A DNA stretch of 7,972 bases from an uncultured Bacillota bacterium (GTDB lineage Bacteria; Bacillota; Clostridia; Oscillospirales; Oscillospiraceae). The stretch spans positions 1-7,972 of the forward strand of contig CALACZ010000159.1 in the NCBI GenBank assembly GCA_937890735.1. The letters run 5' to 3'. The position numbers were made by a program, and so were the translations under genes. Below the pieces are notes generated by a model, which was not told the origin of the DNA, ran no database searches, and saw nothing but the letters and a program-made list of their open reading frames with translations. Shown one piece after another: positions 1 to 5,140 of this stretch; the first letter of the stretch is position 1, and every line of letters begins with the position of its first letter.

Positions 1-32
1 CTAACGGAAACTGTGCGCAGGAGGGACGGCGT

Positions 33-392
33 ATGAAGGGCAAAACGGTGCGTTACGCGCTCGCGGGCGCGGCGGCGGGATTTGTCAACGGCTTTTTCGG
101 CGCAGGCGGCGGGATGGTGCTCGTGCCGCTGCTCATCCGGCTGGGCGGACTGGAGGATAAAAAGGCGTTCTCCTCCGCCGTGTGCATCATTCTGCCGCTG
201 TGCCTCGTATCCATCGGCGTGTACGCGCTGCACGGCGCGCTGCCGCTGCGCGAGAGCGTGCCGTATCTGATCGGCGGCGCGGCAGGCGGTGTGGCAGCAG
301 GACTGCTGTTTTCCAAAATGCCCGCCCGCATTCTGCATCTGGCGCTGGGCGCGCTGATCGTATTCGGCGGCGTGCGCCTGCTCGTATGCTGA
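33..392 (+). CDS. TauE/SafE family permease, N-terminal-half-like subunit (119 aa)
   Basis: This is a small hydrophobic membrane protein that matches the first repeat of the TauE/SafE (sulfite/organosulfonate exporter) family. Residues 10-35 hold the family glycine motif (GFVNGFFGAGGG followed by MVLVPLL). About four membrane segments can be read: roughly 8-35, 44-66, 76-94 and 99-118. Family members are usually about 250 aa with two such repeats, so this is half a normal permease. The ATG is preceded by AGGAGG at 19-24. The stop at 390-392 overlaps the ATG of the next gene (386), which supplies the other half. The two are probably translationally coupled and form a heterodimer. The substrate cannot be told from sequence. 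A frameshift splitting one full-length gene is the alternative; the clean overlapping ATG argues for two genes. Confidence 0.8.
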   Translation: MKGKTVRYALAGAAAGFVNGFFGAGGGMVLVPLLIRLGGLEDKKAFSSAVCIILPLCLVSIGVYALHGALPLRESVPYLIGGAAGGVAAGLLFSKMPARILHLALGALIVFGGVRLLVC

Positions 393-757
393 GCGCCCTC
401 ATCGCCGGGGCTGCCGGCGCGGTGTGCGGCGTGCTGTCCGGCTTCGGCATCGGCGGCGGCAGCCTGCTCATGGTGTGGATGACGGCGCTTCTGGGCATGG
501 AGCAGAAGGCGGCGCAGGGCGTCAACCTGCTCTACTTCCTGCCGACCGCCGCGGCGGCGATCCTGTTCCACGCCAAAAACCGCCTCATCGCGTGGCGCGC
601 CGTTCTCCCGGCGGCGCTTGCCGGCTGCGCCACCGCCGCGCTGGGCGCGTTCATCGCGGTGGGGATGGAGATGTCGCTGCTGCAAAAGCTCTTCGGCGGC
701 TTTTTGCTGCTCGTCGGCCTGGAGGAAATCATTTTAAAGGGCATTCTGCAAAAATAA
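386..757 (+). CDS. TauE/SafE family permease, C-terminal-half-like subunit (123 aa)
   Basis: This is the second half-size TauE/SafE protein. I chose the ATG at 386, which overlaps the end of the upstream gene by 7 bases (ATGCTGA); upstream in-frame codons belong to the other gene's region. Residues 5-25 contain the repeat motif GAVCGVLSGFGIGGGSLL, parallel to GFFGAGGG in its partner. The segment from A43 to F59 (AQGVNLLYFLPTAAAAI) resembles the conserved middle of TauE repeats. Four hydrophobic segments are visible. No strong Shine-Dalgarno precedes the ATG, consistent with reinitiation by ribosomes finishing the first half. Both halves together make 242 residues, about one normal TauE/SafE protein. 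The stop codon abuts a hairpin that terminates the convergent minus-strand operon. Transport substrate unknown. Confidence 0.78.
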   Translation: MLSALIAGAAGAVCGVLSGFGIGGGSLLMVWMTALLGMEQKAAQGVNLLYFLPTAAAAILFHAKNRLIAWRAVLPAALAGCATAALGAFIAVGMEMSLLQKLFGGFLLLVGLEEIILKGILQK

Positions 758-782
758 ACGCCGCAGGGCAAGTCCTGCGGCG
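750..782 (-). terminator. Rho-independent terminator of the ruvX-DUF2461 operon
   Basis: A 9-bp GC-rich inverted repeat (759-767 with 774-782, loop 768-773) is followed on the minus strand by TTTATTTTT (758 down to 750). On the plus strand no T-run follows, so it mainly stops minus-strand transcription. Its T-tract overlaps the last codons and stop of the permease gene. Confidence 0.85.
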
Positions 783-788
783 CTTCAC

Positions 789-1451
789 TTAATCAGCAGA
801 CCGATAGATATGGTCAGCAAACTGATAATACGGCATCAAAAACTCGAACCCGTCGCGCACGAGCGGAAACAGCTCCGGCGTGGTGCAGAGCGGATCGTAG
901 GCGCGGCGGCACGTCAGCCCGAGCCAGCGCTTATTGTACCACGCGCCGAGTGCGTCGTCCGCGTGCCCTTTGGCGCGCACGTAGCTGTCGCCCTCGAGGT
1001 GAAACGTCTGCTGCGCGTCAAAGCGGCGGATGCGTTTTTGCATCGCCTGCGGGTCGCGGTCGATCTCGCGGCGGTAGCCCGCGGCATCCGCCGGGATCAT
1101 CCAGTAGCCCAGCCCGTAGGAATAGCCCTCGCAGCCGACCTCAAACCAGAAGCACGGCGCTTCGGCATAGCCCTCTACCTGATTCTGGAACGAAAACCAG
1201 ATGTGATCCTTCAGCGGTCCACGCCCGAACAGGCGGCGCGCGTCGCGGTAGATGCGCGAGATGTGCAGATTCAGGTGAAGCTGCGAGTACTGCGTGCTGA
1301 ACCAGTCGAACAGGTCGCCGGAGAGCGCCTTGACCGGCTGCATGACGGTCTGGTCAAAGCGTGCCTTCTGCGTGTGAAACCATGCGCGGTCGTTATTGAA
1401 GCGGATGTCCCAGAACATATCCGCCGTTGCATCGGAAAAGCCGGTAAACAT
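789..1451 (-). CDS. DUF2461 domain protein (220 aa)
   Basis: This soluble protein of unknown function belongs to the DUF2461/TIGR02453 family by its hallmark N-terminus: a GFS start, then FNNDRAWFHTQKARF at residues 18-32. The middle block SRIYRDARRLF and PLKDHIWFSF (about residues 65-88) is also typical. Length is normal for the family. No signal peptide or membrane segment is seen. The ATG at 1449-1451 lies 4 bases after the ruvX stop, and its Shine-Dalgarno (AGAAGGAG on the minus strand) sits inside the end of ruvX, so the two genes are probably translationally coupled. A terminator follows immediately downstream. No biochemical activity is established that I could assign, and the pairing with ruvX does not by itself imply a shared role. 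Confidence 0.88.
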   Translation of the reverse strand: MFTGFSDATADMFWDIRFNNDRAWFHTQKARFDQTVMQPVKALSGDLFDWFSTQYSQLHLNLHISRIYRDARRLFGRGPLKDHIWFSFQNQVEGYAEAPCFWFEVGCEGYSYGLGYWMIPADAAGYRREIDRDPQAMQKRIRRFDAQQTFHLEGDSYVRAKGHADDALGAWYNKRWLGLTCRRAYDPLCTTPELFPLVRDGFEFLMPYYQFADHIYRSAD

Positions 1452-1455
1452 GAAT

Positions 1456-1878
1456 TTACTCCTTCTGTAGCCTTAAATAGGAGAGGTATCCTTCCAAGAT
1501 CAGCGACGCCGCCACGGCGTCCACGGTGTTTTTGCGTTTTTTGCCGTGGTAGTTGCAGTCGGACAGGATCTGGTGCGCCTCCACGGTCGTGCGGCGCTCG
1601 TCCCACAGGACGACCGGCATCCCGGTCACTTCCTCCACCTGCGCAGCAAACTCGCGGTAGAGCGCCGCGCGCGGTCCTTCCGTGCCGTCCATATTGCGCG
1701 GAAAGCCCATCACGAGCCGCTCCGCGCCGTGCTCCCGCGCCATGCGCGCGATCTCGCGCGCCGTCACGTCGGGCTTGCGGCTGTGGATGACGTCCGTCGT
1801 GCCGACGAGCAGCCCCGTATAGTCCGAGATGGCAATGCCCGTGCGCGCGTCGCCGTAGTCGATCGCCAGAACCTTCAT
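1456..1878 (-). CDS. ruvX: RuvX/YqgF family pre-16S rRNA nuclease (putative Holliday junction resolvase)
   Basis: The protein is 140 aa, the usual length for the YqgF/RuvX family of RNase H-like nucleases. The family is linked to maturation of the 16S rRNA 5' end and was originally proposed as a Holliday junction resolvase. Conserved features are all visible: the first metal-binding aspartate D7 in MKVLAIDYGDARTGIAISD, GFPRNMDGTEGPR at 59-70, D93-E94-R95 in LWDERRTT, and D120 in NTVDAVAA. The ATG at 1878 was chosen over upstream in-frame codons because the protein family starts at this methionine and a GGAGGGG Shine-Dalgarno lies just upstream (1884-1890). It is the first gene of a two-gene unit with the DUF2461 gene and has its own promoter, divergent from the ribosomal operon. 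Confidence 0.95.
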   Translation of the reverse strand: MKVLAIDYGDARTGIAISDYTGLLVGTTDVIHSRKPDVTAREIARMAREHGAERLVMGFPRNMDGTEGPRAALYREFAAQVEEVTGMPVVLWDERRTTVEAHQILSDCNYHGKKRKNTVDAVAASLILEGYLSYLRLQKE

Positions 1879-1909
1879 ATCCGCCCCTCCGCTTCCTGTT
1901 TTCTGCCGT

Positions 1910-1938
1910 ATTCTATCACAGCGGCGCAAAAAACGCAA
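1910..1938 (-). promoter_or_regulatory. Promoter of ruvX (sigma-A type)
   Basis: Read on the minus strand: -35 TTGCGT (1938-1933), 17-bp spacer, extended -10 TGaTAGAAT (-10 hexamer 1915-1910). It lies about 30 bases upstream of the ruvX start codon and is back to back with the rpmG promoter. Confidence 0.65.
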
Positions 1939-1977
1939 CGCGCGGCAAAAATCTTCAAAAAAAATGCAAAAAACGTG

Positions 1978-2006
1978 TTGACCTGCCCGTCCGCGTGTGG
2001 TAAAAT
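1978..2006 (+). promoter_or_regulatory. Promoter of the rpmG-secE-nusG-rplKA operon
   Basis: -35 TTGACC (1978-1983), 17-bp spacer, -10 TAAAAT (2001-2006) with an extended TG at 1998-1999. The expected start near 2013 gives a 5' leader of about 130 bases before rpmG. This is a strong housekeeping-type promoter, as expected for a ribosomal protein operon. Confidence 0.8.
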
Positions 2007-2056
2007 ATCCGCACCTGCGATTTTGGGGGTTCATTGCGCCCATTTTCAGCCGCGAA

Positions 2057-2080
2057 AGCGCCGTAAGTAGTTCCGGCGCT
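2057..2080 (+). promoter_or_regulatory. Hairpin in the rpmG 5' leader, function unknown
   Basis: A 7-bp perfect stem (AGCGCCG 2057-2063 with CGGCGCT 2074-2080) closes a 10-base loop in the untranslated leader. The next bases are GCCTAAAATTTT, which is not a clean T-run, so it is not a convincing terminator. I do not recognise a known leader family here. It could be an RNA-stability or regulatory structure. Confidence 0.35.
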
Positions 2081-2142
2081 GCCTAAAATTTTCAAGAGGC
2101 GCGGTCATGCAGGGAGGCAAAAGTTTAAGGAGGTGCCGAGAA

Positions 2143-2292
2143 ATGCGCGTGAAGATCACACTCAGATGCAACGAATGCAAGCAGAGAAACTACAACACCA
2201 TGAAGAACAAGAAGAACGACCCCGACCGTCTCGAGATGAAGAAGTATTGCAGATTCTGCAAGAAGCATACTGTCCACAGCGAGACGAAGTAA
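2143..2292 (+). CDS. rpmG: 50S ribosomal protein L33 (bL33)
   Basis: This is a 49-residue basic protein of the large ribosomal subunit. It carries the zinc-binding form of L33, with two CxxC pairs (C9-C12 and C36-C39), and the family signature RVKITLRCNECK at the N-terminus. The ATG at 2143 was chosen over the in-frame ATG at 2107 because AAGGAGGT (2127-2134) sits 8 bases upstream and the family begins MRVKI. The four-cysteine form is the zinc-dependent paralogue type; whether a cysteine-free copy exists elsewhere cannot be seen. It is the first gene of the operon; rpmG-secE-nusG is a common order in Firmicutes. Confidence 0.96.
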   Translation: MRVKITLRCNECKQRNYNTMKNKKNDPDRLEMKKYCRFCKKHTVHSETK

Positions 2293-2293
2293 C

Positions 2294-2312
2294 GCAGTGC
2301 AGACCGCATTGC
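2294..2312 (+). other. Intercistronic hairpin between rpmG and secE
   Basis: A 7-bp stem with one G-T pair (2294-2300 with 2306-2312) and a 5-base loop lies just before the secE Shine-Dalgarno (AGAAAGGG, 2313-2320). There is no T-run, so it is not a terminator. It may affect mRNA processing or the relative translation of rpmG and secE. Confidence 0.3.
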
Positions 2313-2328
2313 AGAAAGGGTGAACAAC

Positions 2329-2550
2329 ATGGCTGAAGCAAAAAAAGGTAAATTCTTTGCCCGGCTGGCTCGCTGGTTCCGCGAAATGAAGAGCGAGCTG
2401 AAAAAGGTCGTTTGGCCGAGCAAGCGCCAGATCCTCAACAACACGCTCATCGTTCTTGTGTGCGTTGTGATCGTGGGCATCTTTATTTGGGTTTTTGACT
2501 TTGCCGGCAACGCGATCGTAAACGGCATCATTACCCTCGTCAAGGGTTAA
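2329..2550 (+). CDS. secE: Preprotein translocase subunit SecE
   Basis: SecE is the small essential clamp of the SecYEG protein-export channel. The protein is 73 aa, typical of single-span Gram-positive SecE. The amphipathic helix before the membrane ends in the family hallmark ELKKVVWPSKRQ (residues 23-34), followed by one transmembrane helix (about 38-60). The ATG at 2329 was preferred over the in-frame GTG at 2320 because AGAAAGGG at 2313-2320 gives normal spacing to the ATG and would overlap the GTG. It is followed by nusG after 9 bases, the conserved secE-nusG arrangement. Confidence 0.95.
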   Translation: MAEAKKGKFFARLARWFREMKSELKKVVWPSKRQILNNTLIVLVCVVIVGIFIWVFDFAGNAIVNGIITLVKG

Positions 2551-2559
2551 GGTATCATC

Positions 2560-3084
2560 ATGGCGGATGAAGCAAAATGGTATGTTGTCCATACCTATTC
2601 CGGCTATGAAAATACCGTCCGGGCGACTCTGGAAAAAACGATCGAGACCCGTCATTTGCAGGACCTGATCCACGTCGTTTCCATCCCGATGGAAACGGTC
2701 ACCGAGATCACGGACAACGGTCCGAAAACCTACGACCGCAAGGTGTTCCCCGGCTATGTGCTGGTGAAGATGATCATGACCGACGAGGCATGGTACATCA
2801 TCAAGAACATCCGCGGCGTCACCGGCTTTGTCGGCTCGGGCACGAAGCCCACGCCGCTCACCGAGGAAGAGGTCCGGCAGCTTGGCGTTGAAAAGCACGA
2901 GATCGTCGTCGGCTATGCCGAGGGCGACACCGTCAAGGTCACCGATGGTCCTCTGACGTCCTTTATCGGCGTGGTCGATATGCTGGACGTCGAAAAAAAC
3001 AAGGTTCGCGTCATTGTTTCCATGTTCGGACGCGAAACGCCTGTGGAGCTGGAGCTGGATCAGGTCGAAGTTGTGACCCCGTAA
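2560..3084 (+). CDS. nusG: Transcription termination/antitermination protein NusG
   Basis: NusG binds RNA polymerase as an elongation factor and couples it to other factors through its KOW domain. The 174-residue protein has the NGN domain at about 5-110 (start KWYVVHTYSGYE; VFPGYVLVKM at 62-71, and VTGFVGSGTKPTPLT at 87-101) and a C-terminal KOW domain at about 117-172 with EGDTVKVTDGPL and the invariant-type G130. Length is normal. The ATG at 2560 lies 9 bases after secE with a modest TTAAGG upstream. It sits between secE and rplK as in many bacteria. Confidence 0.96.
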   Translation: MADEAKWYVVHTYSGYENTVRATLEKTIETRHLQDLIHVVSIPMETVTEITDNGPKTYDRKVFPGYVLVKMIMTDEAWYIIKNIRGVTGFVGSGTKPTPLTEEEVRQLGVEKHEIVVGYAEGDTVKVTDGPLTSFIGVVDMLDVEKNKVRVIVSMFGRETPVELELDQVEVVTP

Positions 3085-3101
3085 TGACCGCTCCGCAGCA
3101 G

Positions 3102-3156
3102 AACGTGGGAGGGGCTTGCCCCGCCAAAAATACGCGCTGCGCGCGTATCACCACTT
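3102..3156 (+). promoter_or_regulatory. Putative L1-binding element upstream of rplK (copy 1, degenerate)
   Basis: The nusG-rplK gap begins with AACGTGGGAGG (3102-3112) and ends with ATCACCACT (3147-3155). The same blocks frame the element before rplA. GTGG (3105-3108) can pair with CCAC (3151-3154), leaving GA (3109-3110) facing a 3' strand ending in ATCA, as in the 23S rRNA site for protein L1. Two hairpins lie inside: GGGG-CTTG-CCCC (3111-3122) and an 8-bp stem ATACGCGC/GCGCGTAT (3130-3137 with 3141-3148). The second hairpin competes with the expected internal loop, so this copy fits less well. The rplK Shine-Dalgarno CAGGAGGT (3163-3170) follows. Confidence 0.45.
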
Positions 3157-3177
3157 ATCATTCAGGAGGTGCTTATC

Positions 3178-3603
3178 ATGGCACAGAAAGTAACCGGTTA
3201 TATCAAACTGCAGATCCCCGCGGCAAAAGCGACCGCTTCGCCCCCTGTCGGTCCGGCTCTCGGTCAGCACGGCGTAAACATCTCGCAGTTCATCAAGGAA
3301 TTTAACGAGCGCACCAAGGATCAGGCTGGCTTTAAGATCCCCGTCATCATCACGGTCTATGCCGACCGCAGCTTCTCCTTCATCACCAAGACGCCCCCGA
3401 CCCCGACTCTCATTCTGAAGGCTCTGGGCATCGAAAAGGGTTCCGGCGTGCCCAACAAGGACAAGGTCGCTACCATCACCAAGGAGCAGGTCAGGGAGAT
3501 CGCGGAAAAGAAGATGCCCGATCTGACCGCCAACACCATCGAGGCCGCGATGAGCCAGGTTGCAGGCACCTGCCGCAGCATGGGCATCGTCGTCGCCGAC
3601 TAA
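3178..3603 (+). CDS. rplK: 50S ribosomal protein L11 (uL11)
   Basis: L11 forms the base of the GTPase-associated centre with 23S rRNA and the L10-L7/L12 stalk. At 141 aa it has the standard length. The N-terminal domain shows the glycine/proline-rich signature KLQIPAAKATASPPVGPALG (residues 10-29), and the C-terminal rRNA-binding domain ends in AGTCRSMGIVV. The ATG at 3178 follows CAGGAGGT (3163-3170); an in-frame GTG at 3169 overlaps that site and is rejected. A 93-base gap separates it from nusG and contains a putative L1-binding element. rplA follows after 88 bases. In E. coli the L11-L1 pair is translationally repressed by L1; the sequence here suggests the same logic. Confidence 0.97.
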   Translation: MAQKVTGYIKLQIPAAKATASPPVGPALGQHGVNISQFIKEFNERTKDQAGFKIPVIITVYADRSFSFITKTPPTPTLILKALGIEKGSGVPNKDKVATITKEQVREIAEKKMPDLTANTIEAAMSQVAGTCRSMGIVVAD

Positions 3604-3612
3604 AAACTGACC

Positions 3613-3640
3613 GAGGTGCATCGGCAGACTGCCGAGCCTC
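3613..3640 (+). other. Two-tier hairpin in the rplK-rplA gap
   Basis: An upper stem TCGGCA/TGCCGA (3621-3626 with 3630-3635, loop 3627-3629) stands on a lower stem GAGG/CCTC (3613-3616 with 3637-3640) with a 4-base bulge on the 5' side and one base on the 3' side. It sits just upstream of the second L1-like element. There is no T-run, so it is not a terminator. It may insulate or help fold the adjoining regulatory element. Confidence 0.4.
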
Positions 3641-3645
3641 ATAAC

Positions 3646-3676
3646 AACGTGGGAGGAACTTTTCCGAATCACCACT
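3646..3676 (+). promoter_or_regulatory. L1-binding element (autoregulatory) upstream of rplA, copy 2
   Basis: The RNA folds as an outer stem GTGG/CCAC (3649-3652 with 3672-3675), an asymmetric internal loop GA (3653-3654) opposite GAATCA (3666-3671), and an inner stem GGAA/TTCC (3655-3658 with 3662-3665) with a 3-base loop. From memory, the L1 site in 23S rRNA helix 76 has GGTGG-GA-G on one strand and GAAATA-CCACC on the other, and the Methanococcus L1 mRNA site has GA facing GAGAAA. The match in loop size and bases is close. The element ends one base before the rplA Shine-Dalgarno AAGGAGG (3677-3683), so bound L1 would block initiation. Seen: the fold and repeat. Inferred: L1 binding. Confidence 0.7.
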
Positions 3677-3691
3677 AAGGAGGATATTACA

Positions 3692-4381
3692 TTGTTCAAG
3701 GGTAAAAAATACGTTGACAGCGCCAAGCTGATCGATAAGAGTATGCAGTACGAAGTCGCCGACGCGATGGATCTGGTCGTCAAGTCCGCCAAGGCGAAGT
3801 TTGACGAGACCGTTGAGATCCACATCAAGCTCGGTGTTGACTCCCGTCATGCTGACCAGCAGGTCCGCGGCGCGATCGTCCTGCCGAACGGCACGGGCAA
3901 GACCCGCAAGGTCCTCGTGTTCGCCAAGGACGCCAAGCTCGACGAGGCGAAGGCTGCCGGTGCGGATTTCGCAGGCGGCATGGATCTGGTCGAAAAGATC
4001 ACGAAGGAAAACTGGTTCGACTTTGACGTCGTCGTCGCCACGCCCGATATGATGGGTGTTGTCGGTCGTCTCGGCAAGGTCCTCGGTCCGAAGGGTCTCA
4101 TGCCCTCCCCCAAGGCAGGTACCGTGACCCCCAACGTCGAAGCTGCCGTCAAGGAGATCAAAGCCGGTAAGATCGAGTACCGTCTCGACAAGACCAACAT
4201 CATCCACTGCCCGATCGGCAAGGCGTCGTTCGGCACGGAAAAGCTGGTCGAGAACTTCAACGCCCTCATGGGCGCCGTCATCAAGGCTAAGCCCGCGGCT
4301 GCCAAGGGTCAGTACGTCCGCAGCTGCACGCTGGCTTCCACGATGGGCCCCGGCGTGAAGGTCTCTACCGCGAAGTTCTAA
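3692..4381 (+). CDS. rplA: 50S ribosomal protein L1 (uL1)
   Basis: L1 binds the mobile L1 stalk of 23S rRNA near the E site and in many bacteria represses its own mRNA. The product is 229 aa, the normal length. Visible signatures are the N-terminal FKGKKYVDSAKLID, the domain II region, KVLGPKGLMPSPKAGTVT (about residues 129-146), and a C-terminal end STMGPGVKVST. Translation must begin at TTG (3692), 8 bases after AAGGAGG (3677-3683); no ATG exists nearby at the family's usual start. A TTG start with a strong Shine-Dalgarno and a mimic of the rRNA L1 site directly before it fits tight feedback control. No clear terminator follows before the rplJ promoter, so some readthrough into rplJL is likely. 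Confidence 0.97.
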   Translation: MFKGKKYVDSAKLIDKSMQYEVADAMDLVVKSAKAKFDETVEIHIKLGVDSRHADQQVRGAIVLPNGTGKTRKVLVFAKDAKLDEAKAAGADFAGGMDLVEKITKENWFDFDVVVATPDMMGVVGRLGKVLGPKGLMPSPKAGTVTPNVEAAVKEIKAGKIEYRLDKTNIIHCPIGKASFGTEKLVENFNALMGAVIKAKPAAAKGQYVRSCTLASTMGPGVKVSTAKF

Positions 4382-4415
4382 GACTTCAAATCTTTTCAAA
4401 AACAGCATTTTGCGC

Positions 4416-4443
4416 TTGACATTCCGGGCGCATCTGCTATAAT
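4416..4443 (+). promoter_or_regulatory. Promoter of rplJ-rplL
   Basis: -35 TTGACA (4416-4421) and -10 TATAAT (4438-4443) both match consensus exactly, with a 16-bp spacer. The expected transcription start near 4450 places it at the beginning of the L10 leader. It gives the L10-L7/L12 genes extra output over rplKA, in keeping with the multiple copies of L7/L12 per ribosome. Confidence 0.9.
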
Positions 4444-4449
4444 AGTCAG

Positions 4450-4566
4450 GCTGCCAGAGACAGCAGGAGGCTTTATGCCGTAATGGGTCACCCATCCTGC
4501 CGAGGTTACGCTGAATGGAAACATTTCGTGTCCTCATGTCTTTCGGCATGAGGACACTTTATTTTT
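4450..4566 (+). promoter_or_regulatory. L10 leader (ribosomal protein L10-L7/L12 autoregulatory attenuator)
   Basis: The leader carries the conserved L10-leader blocks GACAGCAGG (4459-4467) and CCTGCCGAGG (4496-4505). GCAGGA (4463-4468) pairs with TCCTGC (4495-4500), enclosing small hairpins such as ATGGG-TCA-CCCAT (4483-4495, whose last base competes for the same pair). Downstream, GAGGTTACG (4502-4510) can pair with CGTGTCCTC (4527-4535), topped by AATG-GAAA-CATT (4514-4525), making an antiterminator. The same 5' arm GTGTCCTCATG alternatively forms the terminator (4528-4557). Known for this family: L10(L12)n binds the leader and favours termination. The antiterminator pairing is my own reading. 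Confidence 0.88.
4528..4566 (+). terminator. Attenuator terminator within the L10 leader
   Basis: An 11-bp perfect stem (4528-4538 with 4547-4557), extendable by T-G and C-G to leave a TTTC loop, is followed by TTTATTTTT (4558-4566). It lies just before the rplJ Shine-Dalgarno CGGAGGTG (4567-4574) and is the conditional stop of the L10 leader. Confidence 0.9.
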
Positions 4567-4580
4567 CGGAGGTGACACTA

Positions 4581-5105
4581 ATGCCCAACGCAAAGGTACT
4601 GGAAAGCAAAAAGGCGATCGTTGAAGCTCTGGCTGACAAGCTGCAGGCCGCAAGCTCTGCCGTGTTTGTTGACTATAAGGGGATCACCGTCGCGCAGGAT
4701 ACCGAGCTGCGTAACCGTTTCCGGGAAGCAGGCGTGGAGTATAGTGTCGTTAAGAACACGCTGACGAGATTCGCCGCCAACAAGGTCGGCTACACTCAGT
4801 TTGACGAGCTGCTTAACGGCACGACTGCCATGGCCAGCACCACCGGCGACCCGATCGCGCCCGCCCGCGTCGTCTGCGAGTTTTCCAAGAAGAACAAGAA
4901 CGTCGTTCGCATCAAGGGCGGTCTTGTTGAAGGCACCGTGATGAGCATCGAGCAGCTTCAGGGCTTCGGCGAGCTGCCCGGCAAGGACGCTCTCATCGCG
5001 CAGGTTCTCGGCACGTTCCTCGCGCCGATCTCTTCCCTCGCATTCGTTCTGGATCAGATCCGTATCCAGAAGGAAGGTCCCGTTGCGGAAGCCGCCGCGG
5101 AGTAA
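4581..5105 (+). CDS. rplJ: 50S ribosomal protein L10 (uL10)
   Basis: L10 anchors L7/L12 dimers to the ribosome and, with them, regulates its own mRNA. The product is 174 aa. The N-terminal rRNA-binding domain begins MPNAKVLESKKAIVEALADK and includes VFVDYKGITVAQDTELR (28-44) and VEYSVVKNTLTRFA (52-65); the C-terminal helix that binds L7/L12 covers about the last 30 residues (SLAFVLDQIRIQKE). The ATG at 4581 was chosen because CGGAGGTG (4567-4574) precedes it by 6 bases. The in-frame ATG at 4515 lies inside the leader terminator region and would add 22 unrelated residues. It is followed by rplL after 35 bases. Confidence 0.97.
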   Translation: MPNAKVLESKKAIVEALADKLQAASSAVFVDYKGITVAQDTELRNRFREAGVEYSVVKNTLTRFAANKVGYTQFDELLNGTTAMASTTGDPIAPARVVCEFSKKNKNVVRIKGGLVEGTVMSIEQLQGFGELPGKDALIAQVLGTFLAPISSLAFVLDQIRIQKEGPVAEAAAE

Positions 5106-5140
5106 TTTTTCAATAACACTTACATTAGGAGGATATTACA

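Noticed and set aside
1..36. Possible last 11 codons of an upstream gene (frame 1, TGA at 34-36) overlapping the permease ATG
   Set aside because: The ATGA overlap is suggestive, but eleven codons with no recognisable sequence are not enough to call a gene end; another frame has a stop at 2-4 that could equally be the upstream terminus.
810..1790. A 326-codon plus-strand open frame opposite DUF2461 and ruvX
   Set aside because: It is antisense to two well-recognised genes, has Arg/Pro/Ala-rich non-protein-like composition and crosses both gene ends. GC-rich sequence leaves long spurious frames open.
2057..2080. Hairpin in the rpmG leader considered as a terminator or known riboswitch
   Set aside because: No clean T-run follows and no conserved riboswitch or ribosomal leader blocks were recognised, so it is listed only as an unassigned hairpin.
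2125..2898. A 257-codon minus-strand frame opposite rpmG, secE and nusG
   Set aside because: It shadows three certain genes and has no ribosome binding site or recognisable domain.
3084..3305. A 73-codon plus-strand frame starting at the nusG stop
   Set aside because: It overlaps rplK out of frame and has no Shine-Dalgarno of its own. The first part is explained better as the L1-like RNA element.
3491..4549. A 352-codon minus-strand frame opposite rplK, rplA and the L10 leader
   Set aside because: It is antisense to essential ribosomal genes and a regulatory leader, with His/Asp/Arg-rich composition typical of the reverse of ribosomal protein codons.
4515..4580. Upstream in-frame ATG for rplJ, extending L10 by 22 residues
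   Set aside because: The extension lies in the leader antiterminator/terminator, has no Shine-Dalgarno and does not match the L10 family start; the ATG at 4581 has CGGAGGTG.
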